A DNA stretch of 64,000 nt from Promicromonospora sukumoe 327MFSha3.1 (GTDB lineage Bacteria > Actinomycetota > Actinomycetes > Actinomycetales > Cellulomonadaceae). The translations under genes and the position numbers were made by a program. Location of the stretch: the NCBI RefSeq assembly GCF_000385135.1, contig NZ_ARQM01000015.1:186001-250000 (forward strand). The letters run 5' to 3'. Below are positions 1 to 7,908 of the stretch, in pieces; within the stretch, counting starts at the first letter, position 1; each line of letters begins with the position of its first letter. The notes beneath the pieces are model-generated. The model worked only from the letters and a program-made list of their open reading frames with translations. It did no database searches and was not told where the DNA came from.

Positions 1-399
1 CCACGCGAGGTGGAACGCCCGCCACAGCAGGCGCACGGGTGCCGGCAGGTTCCGCGGGGGCGTGGGGTGCCGGTAGTAGATGAGGTCGTGCAGGGTCAGC
101 ACCACCCGGTAGTCCCGGCCCCAGGTGCCCATGGTCTGCATGGGGCTGAACACGACGTCGGCACCCGTGCGGCGCACCTGCCGGGCCACGAACGGCTCGC
201 GCCAGCTCGTCGGTGCGCTCACCAGGTGCCACGGCAGCCCGGCCGGCAGGTGGTCGAGCTGGCGCTCGTCGTCGACCAGCACCTCGATGGGGTGCAGCCG
301 GGCCAGCGCCGTCACGATGCCGGCGGTGTAGCGGCTGATCCCGTCGTGCCGGCCGACCCGCAGGTACCGGCAGTCGACGACGATCCTGGGCCCCGTCAC
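1..399 (-). CDS. GT4-type glycosyltransferase, N-terminal part (runs off left edge)
   Basis: Partial gene: only the first 133 codons lie in the window and the rest continues beyond position 1. It begins with GTG at 399, overlapping the stop of the upstream hydrolase by four bases (GTGA), so the two are translationally coupled. The protein starts with a beta-strand (PRIVVDCRYLRVG) followed by the GISRYTAGIVTALARL helix, then an acceptor-side stretch (GADVVFSPMQTMG) and LTLHDLIYY. This order is typical of the N-terminal Rossmann domain of GT-B, family 4 glycosyltransferases (mannosyl/glucosyl transferases that act on glycans or lipids). The donor-binding C-terminal domain with its E-x7-E motif is not visible, so donor and acceptor cannot be stated. 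It lacks a signal peptide and is presumably cytoplasmic or membrane-associated. Confidence 0.75.
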   Translation of the reverse strand, partial: MTGPRIVVDCRYLRVGRHDGISRYTAGIVTALARLHPIEVLVDDERQLDHLPAGLPWHLVSAPTSWREPFVARQVRRTGADVVFSPMQTMGTWGRDYRVVLTLHDLIYYRHPTPPRNLPAPVRLLWRAFHLAW

Positions 400-1421
400 G
401 ACGCGGCCCCGTCGAGGCCCGCCAGGAACGCCTCGACCTGCTCGGCAACGGCGTCCGGCGCCTCGTAGTGCGTCAGGTGACCCACCCGCGGCACGACGGC
501 GAGCCGTGCGTCGGCGAACAGGCCCTGCAGCACGCGCTGGGACGGCAGCGGGGCGACGTCGTCGTTCTCGGAGGCGACCAGGAGCGTCGGCAGGCCGATC
601 GCCGGCGCGTAGCCGGAGACGTCCGTGCCCACCGAGGCGTGGAACGCCTCGAGCAGCGTGCGCCGGTCCGCGAACCCGGAGAAGTACCGGTCGTGCTCGG
701 CGTGGATCCAGCGCCGCAGGACCCGGTCGTCCGTGGTGACCATCGCCACACTCGCCACGCGCGTGAACACCGGGTGCCGGAGCAGCCCCGTGCCCACCCG
801 CTCCGGGAGCGCGGCGGCGAGCCGGTGCACCCCGACCGTCACCGCGCTCAGCGCCCGGCGCGGTCCCGCGAGCGCCGCCGTCGCGATCGGGTTCACCAGG
901 ACGAGCCCCCGCAGGGCCGGCGCGTCCGGCGTCTCGGCCGCGACCGTGGCCGCCGCGACGATCGAGCCGAAGGAGTGGCCCGCCAGCACGGCGTCCCCCT
1001 CGGGCACGAGCGCGGTCAGCAGCTCGGCGGTCCAGGCGGCGTAGCCGGGGATGTCGTGCACCCCGTCGCGAAGCGGCGCGGACCCCCCGAACCCGGGCAG
1101 GTCGGGCACATATACCTGCACGTCAGGACGCCGCCGCACGAGGTGCGCGACGATCGGCTCCAGGCCGTGGTGGTCGCCCCGCAGCCCGTGCAGGAACACG
1201 ATCCGGTGCGGCGCGGCGGGGTCGCCGTAGACCCGGACGTGGGCGCGGACGCCCCGGATCTCGAGGTCCGCGTCGCGCGCGGGTGTGGCCGCGACCAGTC
1301 CCGCGTACGGTGCCTTCTGCGGGGAGGTGCCCGGCGCCGCGTGGCCCGGAACCTGCCCTGCCCCAGGCGCTGTCCCGGGCGGCGACGCGGCGCTGTCGCG
1401 CGGGTGCGTGTCGGTGTTCAT
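396..1421 (-). CDS. Alpha/beta-hydrolase fold protein
   Basis: 341 residues from ATG at 1421 (MNTDTHPRDS); an upstream in-frame extension to 1490 is possible but would run through the likely promoter. After a low-complexity Ala/Pro-rich start, the hydrolase core shows the oxyanion-hole motif HGLRG, the nucleophile elbow GHSFG (Ser in LAGHSFGS), and a C-terminal catalytic His in VGHLTHYEAPDAV; the acid is probably in ASENDDVAP. This is the layout of single-domain esterase/lipase/haloperoxidase-like enzymes. The substrate is unknown. It is the first gene of a two-gene unit with the GT4 gene at 1-399 (GTGA overlap), so it may act on a glycolipid or acylated sugar, but that is inference only. No export signal is evident. 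Confidence 0.8.
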   Translation of the reverse strand: MNTDTHPRDSAASPPGTAPGAGQVPGHAAPGTSPQKAPYAGLVAATPARDADLEIRGVRAHVRVYGDPAAPHRIVFLHGLRGDHHGLEPIVAHLVRRRPDVQVYVPDLPGFGGSAPLRDGVHDIPGYAAWTAELLTALVPEGDAVLAGHSFGSIVAAATVAAETPDAPALRGLVLVNPIATAALAGPRRALSAVTVGVHRLAAALPERVGTGLLRHPVFTRVASVAMVTTDDRVLRRWIHAEHDRYFSGFADRRTLLEAFHASVGTDVSGYAPAIGLPTLLVASENDDVAPLPSQRVLQGLFADARLAVVPRVGHLTHYEAPDAVAEQVEAFLAGLDGAAS

Positions 1422-1472
1422 CGCGCTGACCCTAAGCACTCGAGGGACGGTCACGGGAGGGGTCCGAGAAAG

Positions 1473-1490
1473 ATGGGGGAAAACCCCCAT
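1473..1490. promoter_or_regulatory. G-run palindrome in divergent promoter region
   Basis: ATGGGGG-AAAA-CCCCCAT is a perfect 7-bp inverted repeat with an AAAA centre, placed between the divergent hydrolase (start 1421) and transporter (start 1549) genes. A second G-run with AAACC follows at about 1499-1509, so CCCCCAT-N7-GGGGGG forms another imperfect dyad. This looks like a transcription-factor site able to act on both genes. The factor is unknown. Confidence 0.35.
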
Positions 1491-1548
1491 GTCATTACGG
1501 GGGGAAACCTGGTGGCGGAGAAGGGCATCCTTACGTCACCGTTGTCCC

Positions 1549-2481
1549 ATGCAAGCCATAGCGGTCGCCCTCGCCGTGCTCGGCGCCGCCCTGTTCGCCG
1601 GGGCAGCAGTCCTGCAGCACCGCGAGGTGGCCGACCTCTACGGAGAACCCGACCCCCGCGAGCGCGTGATGTCGCTGCGCCGGCTCAGCCGGATCGCCCG
1701 GCGGCCCGGCTGGCTGGCCGGGTTCGGGCTCGCGGCGGGCGGCACGATCGTGCACGCCGTGGCGCTGGCCCTGGCCCCGCTCCGGCTCGTCCAGCCGATC
1801 GGCGTGCTCGCGGTACCCGTGGCCGTGCTGCTCTCCTCGCTCCGCCTGCGGCGCGCGCCCGGCCGCAGCGTGCTGCTGGGCGTGGCCCTGACCATGGCGG
1901 GCGTCGCGGTCTTCGTGGCCGCCTCGGTCAGCGCCACCTCGGGCAACCCGCCGCCCCCCGGTTCCACCCTGCCGACGATCCTGGTCGTCGGCAGCGTCGT
2001 TCTCGCCCTCGGTGCGGCCGGCCTCGCGATCGGCGGCTGGCTGCGCTGCGTCGCCTGCGCGACGGCGGGAGCCACCGCGTTCGGCCTGCTCTCCGCGCTG
2101 ATGCGCGTGGTCTTCCAGGAGCTCGCGCGCGGCACGCAGTGGTACGACCCGCAGGTGCTCGGCACGGCGGCGTGCGCCGTCGCGGCGCTGGTGCTGGGCG
2201 GCTGGCTCGTCCAGCAGGCCTACCCCGCCGGCCCGCCCGAGGTCGTGGTCGCCTGCCTGACCGTCGTCGACCCGATCGTCGCCGTGCTGCTCGGCGCGGT
2301 GCTCCTCGGCGAGGGGGCCGACACCTCGGTCGGCACCTGGTTCCTCCTCGGCGGGGCGGCGACCGCCGCGGCCGCCGGGGTCCTCGTCCTTGCCCGGCTC
2401 CACCCAGACGCCGTCGCGGCCCGCGCGGCGCGCAGCAACCCTTCGAGACTTCCCGAACCATCGAGAGGTACAGCACAGTGA
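1549..2481 (+). CDS. DMT/NIPA-like multi-pass membrane transporter
   Basis: 310 residues starting at ATG 1549 (MQAIAVALAVLGAALFAGAA). The sequence consists almost wholly of hydrophobic helices (about nine to ten by eye) separated by short loops: a first helix, a polar loop with LYGEPDPRERVMSLRRL, then GWLAGFGLAAGGTIVHAVALALAPLRLVQPIGVLAVPVAVLLSS and later VACLTVVDPIVAVLLGAVLLGEG. The internal two-fold pattern and the PIGVLAVP and DPIVAVLLG helices resemble EamA/DMT and NIPA Mg-transporter-like proteins. The substrate is not predictable. The gene's TGA overlaps the GTG start of the GT4 gene (GTGA at 2478-2481), so the two proteins are co-translated and may cooperate, for instance in handling a lipid-linked or small substrate. 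Confidence 0.7.
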   Translation: MQAIAVALAVLGAALFAGAAVLQHREVADLYGEPDPRERVMSLRRLSRIARRPGWLAGFGLAAGGTIVHAVALALAPLRLVQPIGVLAVPVAVLLSSLRLRRAPGRSVLLGVALTMAGVAVFVAASVSATSGNPPPPGSTLPTILVVGSVVLALGAAGLAIGGWLRCVACATAGATAFGLLSALMRVVFQELARGTQWYDPQVLGTAACAVAALVLGGWLVQQAYPAGPPEVVVACLTVVDPIVAVLLGAVLLGEGADTSVGTWFLLGGAATAAAAGVLVLARLHPDAVAARAARSNPSRLPEPSRGTAQ

Positions 2482-3662
2482 ACCTGCCTGGTACTCCCCG
2501 CACGATCTTGATCGGCGCCGATACCTACCCGCCCGCCGTGAACGGCGCCGCCCGGTTCGCCGGCAGCCTGGCCACGGGACTGGCCGGCCGTGGGTACGAC
2601 GTGCACGTGGTGGCCCCGTCGCCGACGGGCAAGCCGGTGCGCGAGGTGCGTGACGGCGTCGTCCTGCACGGGCTGCGGTCCAGCCGGTACCCGACGCACC
2701 ACAACCTGCAGATCTCCCTGCCCTGGGAGACGCGCCGCGCGGTCACGGAGATCCTGGACGAGGTACGGCCCGACGTCGTGCACACCAACGGCAGCTTCAT
2801 CGTGGGCCGCGCGCTGGTCGACACCGCGCACCGCGCGGGCCTGCCGATCGTGGCGACCAACCACCTGATGCCGGAGAACCTCGTGGGCTACCTGCTGGTG
2901 CCGGGCGCGATGCACCGCCGGGTCGGCCGCTGGCTCTGGCAGGACATCGGCCGCGTCTACGCGAAGGCCGACGTCGTCACCGCGCCCACGCCCCGCGCCG
3001 TCGACCTGCTGGCGCAGCACGCCGGGCTGAGCCACGCGATCCCCGTGTCCAACGGCATCGACACCGACCGGTACACGACCTCCGTCCGCGAGGGGCGCGA
3101 CGAGCCCACCGTGCTGTTCGTGGGGCGACTGGACCAGGAGAAGCGGGTCGACGAGATCATCCGCGCCTTCGCCCTGCTGCCCGCGGACCTCCCCGGCCGG
3201 CTGGAGATCGTCGGCACCGGCGCGAAGGCCGACGAGTGGGCTGCGCTCGCCGCCGAGTCCGGCGTCGCGGGCCGGGTCCGGTTCCGCGGCTACGTGCCCG
3301 ACGACGAGCTGCTCGCCGCCTACTCCGCCGCCGACGTGTTCTGCATGCCCGGTGTGGCCGAGCTGCAGAGCCTGGTGACCCTGGAGGCCATGGCCTCGGG
3401 CCTGCCCGTCGTGGCCGCCGACGCGATGGCGCTGCCGCACCTGGTGCGCCCCGGCGTCAACGGCTGGCTCTACACCCCGGGCGACGTGCGCGAGCTGGCG
3501 AACCGCCTGGGCGACCTGCTGGCCGACGCCGGCCTGCGCCACCGCATGGGCGCCGCAAGCCGCGAGCTCGTCGCGGCGCACGCCGTGGACGGCACGCTGG
3601 ACGCGTTCGCCGAGATCTACGAGAAGGTGCACGCCACGCGCGCCACCCCTGCGGCGGCCTGA
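2478..3662 (+). CDS. GT4 family glycosyltransferase (PimB/MgtA-like)
   Basis: 394 residues from GTG 2478, with GAGAGG at 2463-2468 as ribosome-binding site and a GTGA overlap with the preceding membrane protein. It is a full-length GT-B enzyme. The N-terminal domain has ADTYPPAVNGAARFAGSLATGLAGRGYDVHVVAP. The donor domain has FVGRLDQEKRVDEIIRAF, then RVRFRGYVPDDELLAAYSAADVF and the GT4 signature ELQSLVTLEAMASGLPVVAADA, in which an E-x7-E-like pair binds the nucleotide sugar. Actinobacterial relatives transfer mannose or hexose to phosphatidylinositol or diacylglycerol lipids, so a glycolipid or lipoglycan role is plausible but not shown. No membrane helix is present. A large palindrome follows immediately downstream. 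Confidence 0.85.
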   Translation: MNLPGTPRTILIGADTYPPAVNGAARFAGSLATGLAGRGYDVHVVAPSPTGKPVREVRDGVVLHGLRSSRYPTHHNLQISLPWETRRAVTEILDEVRPDVVHTNGSFIVGRALVDTAHRAGLPIVATNHLMPENLVGYLLVPGAMHRRVGRWLWQDIGRVYAKADVVTAPTPRAVDLLAQHAGLSHAIPVSNGIDTDRYTTSVREGRDEPTVLFVGRLDQEKRVDEIIRAFALLPADLPGRLEIVGTGAKADEWAALAAESGVAGRVRFRGYVPDDELLAAYSAADVFCMPGVAELQSLVTLEAMASGLPVVAADAMALPHLVRPGVNGWLYTPGDVRELANRLGDLLADAGLRHRMGAASRELVAAHAVDGTLDAFAEIYEKVHATRATPAAA

Positions 3663-3694
3663 GCCGCTGTCGCTGGTCGAGCCCCGCCGTCGCT

Positions 3695-3734
3695 GGTCGA
3701 GCTTGTCGAGACCCTGGTCTCGACAAGCTCGACC
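3695..3734. terminator. Bidirectional terminator palindrome, TCGAGCTTGTCGAGA family
   Basis: GGTCGAGCTTGTCGAGACC at 3695-3713 is followed after two bases by its exact complement at 3716-3734. It sits between the convergent GT4 and Nramp-like genes. Partial copies of the same words flank it (GGTCGAGC at 3676-3682 and CGACAAGCTCGACCCGCG at 3758-3775), giving a small nest of repeats. There is no U-tract. Confidence 0.6.
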
Positions 3735-3780
3735 CGCGAAGGCTCGACCCGCGAGGGCGACAAGCTCGACCCGCGATGGG

Positions 3781-5127
3781 CTAGCCCCCGAAGACCGGGG
3801 CCACCGCCTTGACCAGCTCGTTGCCGCCCAGCACCAGGAACATCGCGGCCACCAGCACCAGGATCACGTTGACCCACCAGCGGTTGCGCCACTGCTGCGG
3901 CACGGCCTTGCTGTTCATCAGGAACAGCAGCGTGAGCGCCAGGAACGGCATGAACAGCGAGCCCAGCGCGCCGTAGACCACGACCAGGAGGATGGGCTTG
4001 TCGAGGAACAGCAGCGCCATCGGCGGGAACGTCAGCCACAGGATGTACCAGCGGTAGTAGGTGCCGCCCGCGCCCCGGCGGCGGTCGTCGGCCGGCAGGT
4101 TGCGCATGGTCGCCACGAAGTCGGCGAACATGAGCGACACCCCGTGCCAGACGCCGATCACCGACGAGAACGTCGCGGCGAAGAAGCCGACCAGGAACAG
4201 CGGCGCCATGAACGCCCCGTAGCGCTGGGCGAGCACGTCGGCGACGTCGACCAGCCCCTGCTCGCCGTCCGCCACGGCGAGGCCGGCCGAGTACAGCAGC
4301 TCGGAGCCGACGATCAGCATGGCGATCACGAACACGCCCGACATGAAGTACGCCCACGCGTTGTCGAGACGCATGACCCGCATCCAGCGCGGCGTGTCCC
4401 AGCCCTTCTCCGTGAGCCAGTAGCCGTAGGCGGCCAGCGTGATGGTGCCGCCGACGCCGCCCGCCAGGCCGAGCGTGTTCAGCACCGCGCCCTCGGGGAT
4501 GATCGGCACCAGGCCCGCCGCGATCTCGCCGAGGTTGGGCGTCGTCAGCGCCGCCGAGCCCACCACGGTCACGAACATGACGCCGATGAGCACGGCCATC
4601 ACGTTCTCGAACGGCTTGTACTTGCCGAACCAGACCAGCAGCAGGCCGGCGACGCCGGCGGCCATCGCCCAGTACCGCACCTCCAGCACCGGGAACAGGC
4701 CGTTCAGCGCGAGGCCGACGCCGGACATCGCCGCGGCGCCGTAGCTGAAGCCCCACACCACCACGTACACGCCGAAGTAGACGACGGCCCACAGGCCGAG
4801 CGACTTCCAGCCGTCGAAGATGGTGCGGCCGGTCGCGAGCGTCCAGCGGCCCGCGCCCTCGACCAGCGCGATCTTGACGACGACGCCGAGGATCACCGCC
4901 CACAGCAGCGCGTACCCGTAGTTGCTGCCCGCGACCATCGTGGCGACCAGGTCGCCGGCGCCGATGCCGGTGGCCGCCACGACCAGGCCCGGGCCGATGA
5001 TCCGCCAGCGCGGTCTCTCCAGGGACTCGCCCTGCCGGACACCGGCCTCGTCGCCGGACGTCCGCTGGTCCTCGGTCAGCCGATCTCCTGGAAACCCCTG
5101 TGAAGTGACCTCATTGTCCTTTTCCAT
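3781..5127 (-). CDS. Nramp-like (APC superfamily) transporter with atypical ion-site motifs
   Basis: 448 residues from ATG 5127 (MEKDNEVTSQGF). An N-terminal cytosolic stretch of about 40 residues precedes about 11 hydrophobic helices. Overall pattern and helix spacing resemble the Nramp family: RWRIIGPGLVVAATGIGAGDLVATMVAGSNYGYALLW as first helix pair and TYYRWYILWLTFPPMALLFLDKPILLVVVYGALGSLFMPFLALTLLFLMN near the end. However, the metal-binding DPGN of helix 1 is replaced by GAGD and the MPHN of helix 6 by a Leu-Ala-Ala-Tyr stretch (GGTITLAAYGYWL). Classical Mn/Fe uptake is therefore doubtful, and Mg or a non-metal substrate is possible. It is divergent from the peptide importer operon and shares the operator-like region at 5210-5259. 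Confidence 0.75.
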   Translation of the reverse strand: MEKDNEVTSQGFPGDRLTEDQRTSGDEAGVRQGESLERPRWRIIGPGLVVAATGIGAGDLVATMVAGSNYGYALLWAVILGVVVKIALVEGAGRWTLATGRTIFDGWKSLGLWAVVYFGVYVVVWGFSYGAAAMSGVGLALNGLFPVLEVRYWAMAAGVAGLLLVWFGKYKPFENVMAVLIGVMFVTVVGSAALTTPNLGEIAAGLVPIIPEGAVLNTLGLAGGVGGTITLAAYGYWLTEKGWDTPRWMRVMRLDNAWAYFMSGVFVIAMLIVGSELLYSAGLAVADGEQGLVDVADVLAQRYGAFMAPLFLVGFFAATFSSVIGVWHGVSLMFADFVATMRNLPADDRRRGAGGTYYRWYILWLTFPPMALLFLDKPILLVVVYGALGSLFMPFLALTLLFLMNSKAVPQQWRNRWWVNVILVLVAAMFLVLGGNELVKAVAPVFGG

Positions 5128-5209
5128 GGCGTGACTGTACCCATGCGTTTCACCCGCCCAAAAGGGACGCGCACCCGCCCCGGACCGTGTCACAGAGGTT
5201 TAACAGGAC

Positions 5210-5259
5210 TGCAATCCATTGCATACACACACGACCCTGTCTGAGTGATTGTATGCAAT
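5210..5259. promoter_or_regulatory. Inverted-repeat operator candidate upstream of importer operon
   Basis: TGCAATccATTGCA (5210-5223) is a perfect dyad. ATTGCATAC (5218-5226) is repeated in inverted orientation as GTATGCAAT (5251-5259), and ATTGTATGCAAT (5248-5259) is itself nearly palindromic. The cluster lies in the 163-bp gap between the divergent Nramp-like gene and the binding-protein gene. FadR/FCD-type GntR regulators bind short AT-rich dyads of this size, and such a regulator is encoded in the operon (12304-13098). Assignment to that protein is inference. Confidence 0.5.
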
Positions 5260-5290
5260 CGTCCCTCTCAGACCCGGATTGGATTCTCCA

Positions 5291-6943
5291 GTGCGCACAC
5301 CACTGCCGCGGCTGCGCGGCCCACTCGCCCCCGCCGCCGGCCTCCTGGCCACGGCGCTCGTCCTGTCCGGCTGTCAGGAGGTGCAGACCTCCGCCCCCGC
5401 CGAGGAGACCGCCGACGTCACCGGCGTTACCCTGGACGGCCGCACGGTCGAGGAGGGCGGCGACCTCGTCATGGCCCTGTCGGCCGAGCCCGACGTGCTC
5501 GACCCGACCACCTCGTCGTCGCTCTACACGCGCTACGTCATGGAGACGATGTGCGAGAAGCTCTACGACATCGACGAGTCGGGCGAGATCGTCCCGATGC
5601 TCGCCACCGAGCTGCCCGAGGTCTCCGACGACGGGCTCACCGTCACGTTCCCGATCATGGAGGGCGTGCAGTTCGCGGACGGCACGCCGTTCGACGCCGA
5701 GGCCGTCAAGACCTCGATCGAGCGCCACCTCACCAAGGAGGACTCCTCCCGGCGCAGCGAGCTGGGCCCGGTCGAGGAGGTCACCGCCGTCGACGACAGC
5801 ACGGTCGAGATCACCTACGAGACGCCGTTCGCCCCGCTCACCGCGGTCCTGGCCGACCGCGCGGGCATGATCATGTCGCCCACGGAGCTGGAGAAGGCGG
5901 GTGACGACTTCGGCGAGCACCCCGTCTGCGTCGGCGCCTTCAAGTTCGTCGAGCGCGTGCCGCAGACGTCGATCACGGTCGAGCGCGACCCGCTGTACTA
6001 CGACGCCGACAACGTGCACCTGGACACGATCACCTACCGCATCATCACCGACGCCAGCATCCGCTCGGCCAACCTGCGCTCCGGCGACGTCCAGGTCGCC
6101 GACTCCCTCTCGACCCAGGACCTGGCCGAGCTGGAGTCCGCCGACGGCGTCGGCCTGCTGGAGGTCGGCTCGCTCGGCTACCAGGCCATGACGGTCAACG
6201 TGGGCAACACCGACGGCGTCGGCGCACCGCCCGGGGAGATCGACACCCCCATCGCCACGGACCCGCGCGTGCGCCAGGCCCTGTCGATGGCCGTGGACCG
6301 CGAGCAGCTCGTGAAGTCCGTGTTCAACGACCGGTACGACCCGGCCTGCTCCCCCATCTCCCCCGCGTCCCCGTTCAGCAGCGACGCGAGCGAGGCCTGC
6401 CCGGAGTACGACCCCGAGGGCGCCAAGGCGCTCCTCGAGGAGGCCGGCGCGGACGTGCCGTACAAGATCGAGATCAAGGTGACCAACACGCCCGACACCC
6501 TGCGCCTGGCGCAGGCCGTCCAGGCCTCCGTGGCCGACGGCGGGTTCGAGCTCACCATCGTCCCGGTCGAGTACTCCTCGCTGCTCGAGGTGCAGGAGCA
6601 GGGCGACTTCGACCTGCTGCAGCTCGGCTGGTCGGGCCGCGTGGACCCGCACGGCAACATGTTCAACTTCCTGTCCACCGGAGCCGGCAACAACTACTCC
6701 GGGTACAGCGACCCCGAGGTGGACGACCTGCTCACGCAGGCCGCCACCGTGATCGACCCGGCCGAGCGGGCCGAGCTGTACGGCCAGGTCGTGACCAAGG
6801 TCCAGGCGGACAACCCGATCATCTACCTCTACCGGACGCGCAGCATGACCGGCCACGCCGACGAGGTGGCGGGCATCTCCACCTACGCCGACGGCGTGGT
6901 GCGGCTGAGCAACGCCGCGTTCGTCGAGCCGGCCGAGGGCTGA
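5291..6943 (+). CDS. ABC importer substrate-binding lipoprotein, family 5 (peptide/opine type)
   Basis: 550 residues from GTG 5291; an in-frame TTG at 5249 is possible but falls in the operator. The N-terminus is a lipoprotein signal: Arg-containing start, hydrophobic core and lipobox LVLSG-C with lipid-bearing Cys28. The mature protein has the SBP family 5 pattern: GGDLVMALSAEPDVLDPTTS, the family-typical DDGLTVTFPIMEGVQFADGTPF, RQALSMAVDREQLV around the hinge, and a C-terminal DNPIIYLYRTRSM. It captures a peptide-like or other oligomeric solute at the cell surface for the permeases encoded next. The co-operonic gamma-glutamyltransferase suggests gamma-glutamyl peptides, which is inference. 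First gene of the operon. Confidence 0.85.
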   Translation: MRTPLPRLRGPLAPAAGLLATALVLSGCQEVQTSAPAEETADVTGVTLDGRTVEEGGDLVMALSAEPDVLDPTTSSSLYTRYVMETMCEKLYDIDESGEIVPMLATELPEVSDDGLTVTFPIMEGVQFADGTPFDAEAVKTSIERHLTKEDSSRRSELGPVEEVTAVDDSTVEITYETPFAPLTAVLADRAGMIMSPTELEKAGDDFGEHPVCVGAFKFVERVPQTSITVERDPLYYDADNVHLDTITYRIITDASIRSANLRSGDVQVADSLSTQDLAELESADGVGLLEVGSLGYQAMTVNVGNTDGVGAPPGEIDTPIATDPRVRQALSMAVDREQLVKSVFNDRYDPACSPISPASPFSSDASEACPEYDPEGAKALLEEAGADVPYKIEIKVTNTPDTLRLAQAVQASVADGGFELTIVPVEYSSLLEVQEQGDFDLLQLGWSGRVDPHGNMFNFLSTGAGNNYSGYSDPEVDDLLTQAATVIDPAERAELYGQVVTKVQADNPIIYLYRTRSMTGHADEVAGISTYADGVVRLSNAAFVEPAEG

Positions 6944-6954
6944 GAGCACCCACG

Positions 6955-7908
6955 ATGCGTCGTTACCTCCTCGTCCGCCTCGGCCAGTCGGCCGTGACGC
7001 TCCTGCTGGCGTCGATGGTCATCTTCCTGGGCGTGCGCATGCTGCCCGGCGACCCCGCGCTCGCGATGGCGGGCGAGGAGGCCACGCCGGAACGGCTCGC
7101 CATGATCCGCGCCGACCTCGGCCTGGACCAGCCGGTCTGGGTGCAGTACGGGCGGTTCCTCGCCGAGGTCGTCTCGGGCGACCTCGGCGAGTCCACCCGC
7201 ACCGGCGCCTCCGTCGCGAGCATGATCGGCGCCACGCTGCCGGTGACGCTCTGGCTGTCGCTCTACGCGATCGTCGTCGCCGTCGTGACCGGGGTGGCGC
7301 TCGGCCTGCTCGCCGAGCGGTACCGCGGGCGCTGGCCCGAGTGGGTCGCGAACGCCGCGGCCCTGACCAGCCTGTCGGTGCCCAACTTCTGGCTCGGCAT
7401 GCTCGCGATCGTGTACCTGTGCATCGGCCTGGGCCTGTTCCCGGCGTCGGGCTACGTGCCGCTCACCGACGACCCGGTGGGCTGGGTGGTGCACCTGACC
7501 CTCCCGGCGCTGATCCTCGGCACGGGCCTGGCCGCCGTCATCATGCGGCAGACCCGGGCCTCCATGATCGAGGCCATGCGCACCGACTACGTGCGCACGG
7601 CCCGCGCCAAGGGCCTGGGCCGCACCCGGGTGCTGCTGCGGTACGGGCTGCGCAACTCCCTGATCGTCGTGGTCACCATCGCCGGGCTCCAGCTCGGCGG
7701 CCTCATCTCGGGGGCCGTGGTGACCGAGCAGATCTTCGCGCTGCCCGGCTTCGGCAAGCTCACGCTCGACGCCGTCTTCCAGCGCGACTACCCCGTGATC
7801 CAGGCCGTCGTGGTGCTCACCACCGTCGGGTACGTGCTGGTCAACCTGGCCGTGGACGTCCTGTACTCCGTCATCGACCCGCGCATCCGAGTGGGAGGCC
7901 GCTCATGA
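6955..7908 (+). CDS. ABC importer permease, DppB type
   Basis: 317 residues from ATG 6955, 11 bases after the binding-protein stop. Six hydrophobic helices are visible. The start MRRYLLVRLGQSAVTLLLASMVIFLGVRMLPGDP is the hallmark of DppB/OppB permeases. The cytoplasmic EAA-like coupling loop reads EAMRTDYVRTARAKGLGRTRVLLRYGLRNS and is followed by EQIFALPGFGKLTLDAVFQRDYPVIQ. It forms the membrane channel with the next gene product. The stop overlaps the next start (ATGA), indicating strict co-translation. Confidence 0.9.
   Translation: MRRYLLVRLGQSAVTLLLASMVIFLGVRMLPGDPALAMAGEEATPERLAMIRADLGLDQPVWVQYGRFLAEVVSGDLGESTRTGASVASMIGATLPVTLWLSLYAIVVAVVTGVALGLLAERYRGRWPEWVANAAALTSLSVPNFWLGMLAIVYLCIGLGLFPASGYVPLTDDPVGWVVHLTLPALILGTGLAAVIMRQTRASMIEAMRTDYVRTARAKGLGRTRVLLRYGLRNSLIVVVTIAGLQLGGLISGAVVTEQIFALPGFGKLTLDAVFQRDYPVIQAVVVLTTVGYVLVNLAVDVLYSVIDPRIRVGGRS

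Noticed and set aside
468-2477. A long open frame running into the GT4 gene from far upstream on the plus strand
   Set aside because: It is antisense to the hydrolase and out of frame with the membrane protein, is Arg/Gly/Pro-rich, and arises from GC-rich codon bias. The GT4 start at 2478 is set by the ribosome-binding site and domain homology.
3703-5103. Plus-strand frame opposite the Nramp-like gene
   Set aside because: The composition (His/Arg/Gln/Asp-rich) is typical of antisense shadow frames and the minus-strand frame has clear membrane helices.
5249-5290. TTG start 14 codons upstream of the binding-protein gene
   Set aside because: It lies within the dyad operator and would put a non-signal sequence ahead of the lipoprotein signal. 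GTG 5291 gives a normal signal peptide.
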